A stretch of 35,984 bases of DNA from a virus. Both the position numbers and the translations under genes were made by a program. Below are positions 33,728 through 35,984 of this stretch, piece after piece. The notes beneath the pieces are model-generated. The model worked only from the letters and a program-made list of their open reading frames with translations. It had not been told where the DNA came from and did not search any database. Numbering within the stretch: the first letter of the stretch is position 1; each line of letters opens with the position of its first letter. The stretch spans positions 1 to 35,984 of IMG/VR virus record IMGVR_UViG_3300028920_000170; one strand, written 5' to 3'.

Positions 33728-34873
33728 ATGGATTTAAAAAAATACGATGAGTTAAGAAAAAAAATTAATACCAAAGATTTTGAAGGAAAAAATGCTGGTT
33801 TAGATAAATGGTTATTTCGCTTTTCATTTTTCGGTAATATTGGTTCGATTTTTTTTGCATATTTTCTGGTTTATCCGTCATTACTTAAAGCAATTACAAT
33901 AAATTTATTTAATAATGATTGGAGTATAGTACTGGCTTTTCTTTTTACAATAATTTTCTTAGTAATGTTTGAAATTGTAAAAAGATATTTAATTAGAAAT
34001 TTTTCACATGATTACGTAATTAATTCCAGAAAGATTAAATTCAATATTATTTGGTGGTTCATCATTTCATTATCAGTAATTGCTTTAAGTTTTTATTTAT
34101 CAATTACTGGTTCAAAAAATTTAGCATCGACAAGTATTGTAAAAAATGAAATTGAATTGGTTGAGTTAACACAAAAAAAAGATAGTATTAATATTAAGTA
34201 TGATAGATTAATAAATTCATACTATAATGAAATTAATTCACTAAGAGATGCAAATAAAGAATCAAGAAAAATACAGAACAGTACAACTAATGCTTGGGAA
34301 AGACGTGAAAACGAAAAAATTATTACAAATAATGAAGAGATTATTAAATCATATGAGATAAAAATTAATGAATTAATAACACAAAATAAAGAAGATATTC
34401 AAGAATTAAATAATTTATATCAACTAGAATCCAATGAGAACGAAGCGGAAGATTCAAAAAATATACTGTTGTTTATAATTATTGTTGTGTTTAATGAATT
34501 AATAATTATTGGTGGTGTTTATTTTCGAGAGTATTTTGAATATAATTTATTTATTATTAATGAACAAAAATTCGAAAAAATATATACAAAAAGGGATAGG
34601 TATCGTTCATTATTGATGTTTATATATAATGAAGGTAAATTAAGTGTTGGTGATAAAGTAATTCCAAGTCTTGAATTAAAAGCAATTATTGCGGAAAAAA
34701 CAAACATACAAAATTCAAATAAAGTTGTTGATGAATTTCTAAAAGATATGGATAATTTTGGTATATTTGCAACAACAGGTAAAAGAAGACATATTAATGT
34801 TTCATATGATGAAGCAATTTCATTTATTGAAAAATATGACGATGCCTTTAGAATTTTAGAAAATTTAAAATGA
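33728..34873 (+). CDS. Membrane protein with coiled coil and C-terminal cytosolic domain
   Basis: 381 residues. Four predicted membrane segments at about 33-54, 65-84, 106-127 and 245-266. The stretch 135-240 is a long charged coiled coil between segments 3 and 4. With four segments, the N- and C-termini would be on the same side, probably cytosolic, and the coiled coil on the other (periplasmic) side. The C-terminal 110 residues (SLLMFIYNEGKLSVGDKVIP and on to TTGKRRHINVSYDE) resemble a winged-helix-like fold. It is unlike a small holin; possible roles include spanin-like, superinfection exclusion or membrane anchoring. No family recognised. It precedes lysis-type genes, so an envelope role is plausible. 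Confidence 0.7.
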   Translation: MDLKKYDELRKKINTKDFEGKNAGLDKWLFRFSFFGNIGSIFFAYFLVYPSLLKAITINLFNNDWSIVLAFLFTIIFLVMFEIVKRYLIRNFSHDYVINSRKIKFNIIWWFIISLSVIALSFYLSITGSKNLASTSIVKNEIELVELTQKKDSINIKYDRLINSYYNEINSLRDANKESRKIQNSTTNAWERRENEKIITNNEEIIKSYEIKINELITQNKEDIQELNNLYQLESNENEAEDSKNILLFIIIVVFNELIIIGGVYFREYFEYNLFIINEQKFEKIYTKRDRYRSLLMFIYNEGKLSVGDKVIPSLELKAIIAEKTNIQNSNKVVDEFLKDMDNFGIFATTGKRRHINVSYDEAISFIEKYDDAFRILENLK

Positions 34874-34874
34874 T

Positions 34875-35072
34875 ATGGATAATAATAAACAAATCAATCA
34901 AAAATTAATTGACGAATCGTTTAGAAAGGGTGAAATTCTAAAAGAATCATTAAAAATTGTTGATGAATTAGGTGAATTAGACCCTGATGGGTATACTGAT
35001 GATGAAGATATTGAAAATTTAATAAAAAAAGCAAAAAACCTGAAAAAAAACCGATTATGGAAACTAAGATAG
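34875..35072 (+). CDS. Small unknown charged protein
   Basis: 65 residues, helical, with an acidic centre (ELGELDPDGYTDDEDIENL) and a basic tail (KKAKNLKKNRLWKLR). It starts one base after the membrane-protein stop and overlaps the next ORF by 16 bases. No motif is recognised; co-translation with its neighbours is likely. Confidence 0.55.
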   Translation: MDNNKQINQKLIDESFRKGEILKESLKIVDELGELDPDGYTDDEDIENLIKKAKNLKKNRLWKLR

Positions 35073-35260
35073 GTAAATTATATTGGGATGATAATGAAAA
35101 ATCAATAACATATAAAACAAATGTAAAACCAATAATTCAATGGGGTGTTTTAAAAATAATGAGTTCTTTTTACTTAGAAAAAATAATGATTGAACAAAAT
35201 GAAAACAAATTGGGATTTAAGATTTATGCAACTCGCAGACCATGTTGCACAATGGAGTAA
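35057..35260 (+). CDS. Small unknown ORF overlapping two genes
   Basis: 67 residues from an ATG within the end of the preceding ORF to a stop 62 bases inside the deaminase gene (counted from ATG 35199). The first 45 residues (KIGKLYWDDNEKSITYKTN, then a beta-rich part) look like a real protein; the last 20 overlap the deaminase in another frame. It fills what would otherwise be a 126-base gap, which favours a real gene. Function unknown. Confidence 0.5.
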   Translation: METKIGKLYWDDNEKSITYKTNVKPIIQWGVLKIMSSFYLEKIMIEQNENKLGFKIYATRRPCCTME

Positions 35261-35654
35261 AGATAAAAGTACTAAAGTTGGTGCTGTAATAGTGATTGAT
35301 AAAAATCCCATTTCTGTGGGTTATAATGGGTTTCCACGTGGATGTGATGATGATAATGAAGAACGACATCAAAGACCCTTAAAATATGATTGGGTATTAC
35401 ATGCTGAAGAAAATGCAATTATTAATGCTGCAAGATATGGACAAAAAACAATGGGTGCTGACATGTACGTTAATTGGTTTCCATGTGCCAAGTGTGCGGG
35501 AATGATAGTAAATGCTGGAATAAAAAGAATTTTTTGTGATAAAGAACCAGATTTTAATAATCCACAATTTGGTGATGGATTTAAATTAGCAATACAAAAA
35601 TTAACCGAGGGTGGTGTTGAAATAATATACATGAATTATAATGCAAATAGATAA
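35199..35654 (+). CDS. dCMP/deoxycytidylate deaminase
   Basis: 151 residues from the ATG at 35199, preferred over TTG 35190 (154 residues). The zinc-binding motifs are complete: H68-A-E70 in VLHAEENAI (numbered from 35199) and PC96-A-K-C99. The opening NWDLRFMQLADHVAQWSKD and STKVGAVIV are typical of ComEB/dCMP deaminase-type enzymes, which convert dCMP to dUMP to feed dTTP synthesis. This suits an AT-rich phage genome. It overlaps the amidase gene by 14 bases. Deaminase of another nucleotide is possible but less likely. Confidence 0.9.
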   Translation: MKTNWDLRFMQLADHVAQWSKDKSTKVGAVIVIDKNPISVGYNGFPRGCDDDNEERHQRPLKYDWVLHAEENAIINAARYGQKTMGADMYVNWFPCAKCAGMIVNAGIKRIFCDKEPDFNNPQFGDGFKLAIQKLTEGGVEIIYMNYNANR

Positions 35655-35970
35655 AACAACATATAAAATTAAAGAGGTTAATCGATATAGAACACAAATT
35701 GCAAAAACACAAATTGTGTTAGCAACTAGTTTAAGAAAAGATAATTATCACATAAAGAGATTATTACACAAAGATTTTGGTAAAACAAAAAAATGGAATA
35801 CTTACACTATAAGTCGTGATGGTGTGGTTTATCAACATTATGACGATAAATATCATACAGATTTTTTAGGTGTTAAAGAGGTTGATAAACAATCAATTTC
35901 AATTGTTTTAGAAAATATGGGTTGTTTATTTCAAACATCAGAGAGTAAATATATTAATTGGTTAAATTAA
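35641..35970 (+). CDS. N-acetylmuramoyl-L-alanine amidase, apparently truncated
   Basis: 109 residues. The pattern fits amidase_2-type enzymes: KTQIVLATSLRKDNYHIKRL (H is a likely zinc ligand), YTISRDGVVYQHYDDKYHTD and ISIVLENMGCLF. These cut the bond between the sugar chain and peptide of peptidoglycan, for lysis or entry. The family is usually longer, and here the frame stops right after KYINWLN, 14 bases from the window end. A one-base change near 35965 would keep the frame open to the end (continuing NKFVIL), so a contig-end sequencing error is likely. Confidence 0.75.
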   Translation: MQIDKTTYKIKEVNRYRTQIAKTQIVLATSLRKDNYHIKRLLHKDFGKTKKWNTYTISRDGVVYQHYDDKYHTDFLGVKEVDKQSISIVLENMGCLFQTSESKYINWLN

Positions 35971-35984
35971 ATTTGTGATACTAA

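Noticed and set aside
35190-35198. TTG start for the dCMP deaminase
   Set aside because: An ATG follows three codons later and retains the full conserved N-terminal segment.
1-35984. tRNA genes or an RNA gene
   Set aside because: All gaps are under 180 bases and AT-rich; no cloverleaf or conserved T-loop was seen by eye. The CCA enzyme therefore has no tRNA gene beside it in this window.

Overview
This window reads as part of a large, AT-rich contractile-tailed phage (T4-like myovirus grade) that infects a member of the Bacteroidota. The phage assignment rests on a gp25-type baseplate wedge protein, a gp6/baseplate-J protein, long tail and fibre proteins, an Mre11/Rad50-like (gp47/gp46-like) recombination protein, a DnaG-type primase, a dCMP deaminase and a cell-wall amidase. 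The host assignment rests on at least three upstream regions that carry the Bacteroidota housekeeping promoter pattern (TTG, about 20 bases, TAnnTTTG), and on the general lack of Shine-Dalgarno sequences. All genes but one are on the plus strand, tightly packed. No tRNA gene, CRISPR array, insertion sequence or gene-free stretch above 300 bases was seen. The first 11 bases match the 3' end of an Illumina adapter, so the left edge is an assembly end.

Layout. (1) 12-113: tail of an unknown gene and its terminator. (2) 169-8411: an accessory block of multidomain proteins: three kinase-like domains fused to a complete CCA-type tRNA nucleotidyltransferase; a 61-residue ORF; an ArdC-like antirestriction zincin; a 2H phosphoesterase; a HAD (RNA-repair type) phosphatase; a ParB-like/ADP-ribosyltransferase-like fusion; and a repeat-tailed protein. 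(3) 8556-12382: a GT-B glycosyltransferase and four unrecognised proteins. (4) 12458-17158: baseplate wedge genes with a second (GT-A-like) glycosyltransferase inserted among them. (5) 17244-24811: a 1485-residue baseplate/tail protein with fibronectin-like modules, then three further tail or fibre proteins. (6) 24891-26020: ribbon-helix-helix protein, RuvC-like resolvase, GIY-YIG-type protein. (7) 26093-33690: HTH-metallophosphoesterase, coiled-coil protein, primase, ECF-like sigma factor, Hsp20 (minus strand) and the fused nuclease/ATPase. (8) 33728-35970: membrane protein, two small ORFs, dCMP deaminase and an apparently truncated amidase.

Regulation. Two promoter classes seem to divide the window. 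An 8-base motif, GTATTTAT, lies just upstream of the accessory, structural, resolvase and membrane/lysis transcription units, often directly after a hairpin terminator; I propose it as the phage late promoter. Host-type TAnnTTTG promoters precede the metallophosphoesterase, primase-sigma, Hsp20 and recombination genes. The ECF-like sigma factor at 29125 is a natural candidate reader of the late motif.

The most interesting idea is that the 169-8411 block encodes proteins made late, packaged in the virion and injected to counter host defence. An antirestriction protein made only late would otherwise be of little use. The CCA enzyme, 2H phosphoesterase and HAD phosphatase together look like an RNA 3'-end repair set. 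This is inference from domains and promoter class, not shown directly.
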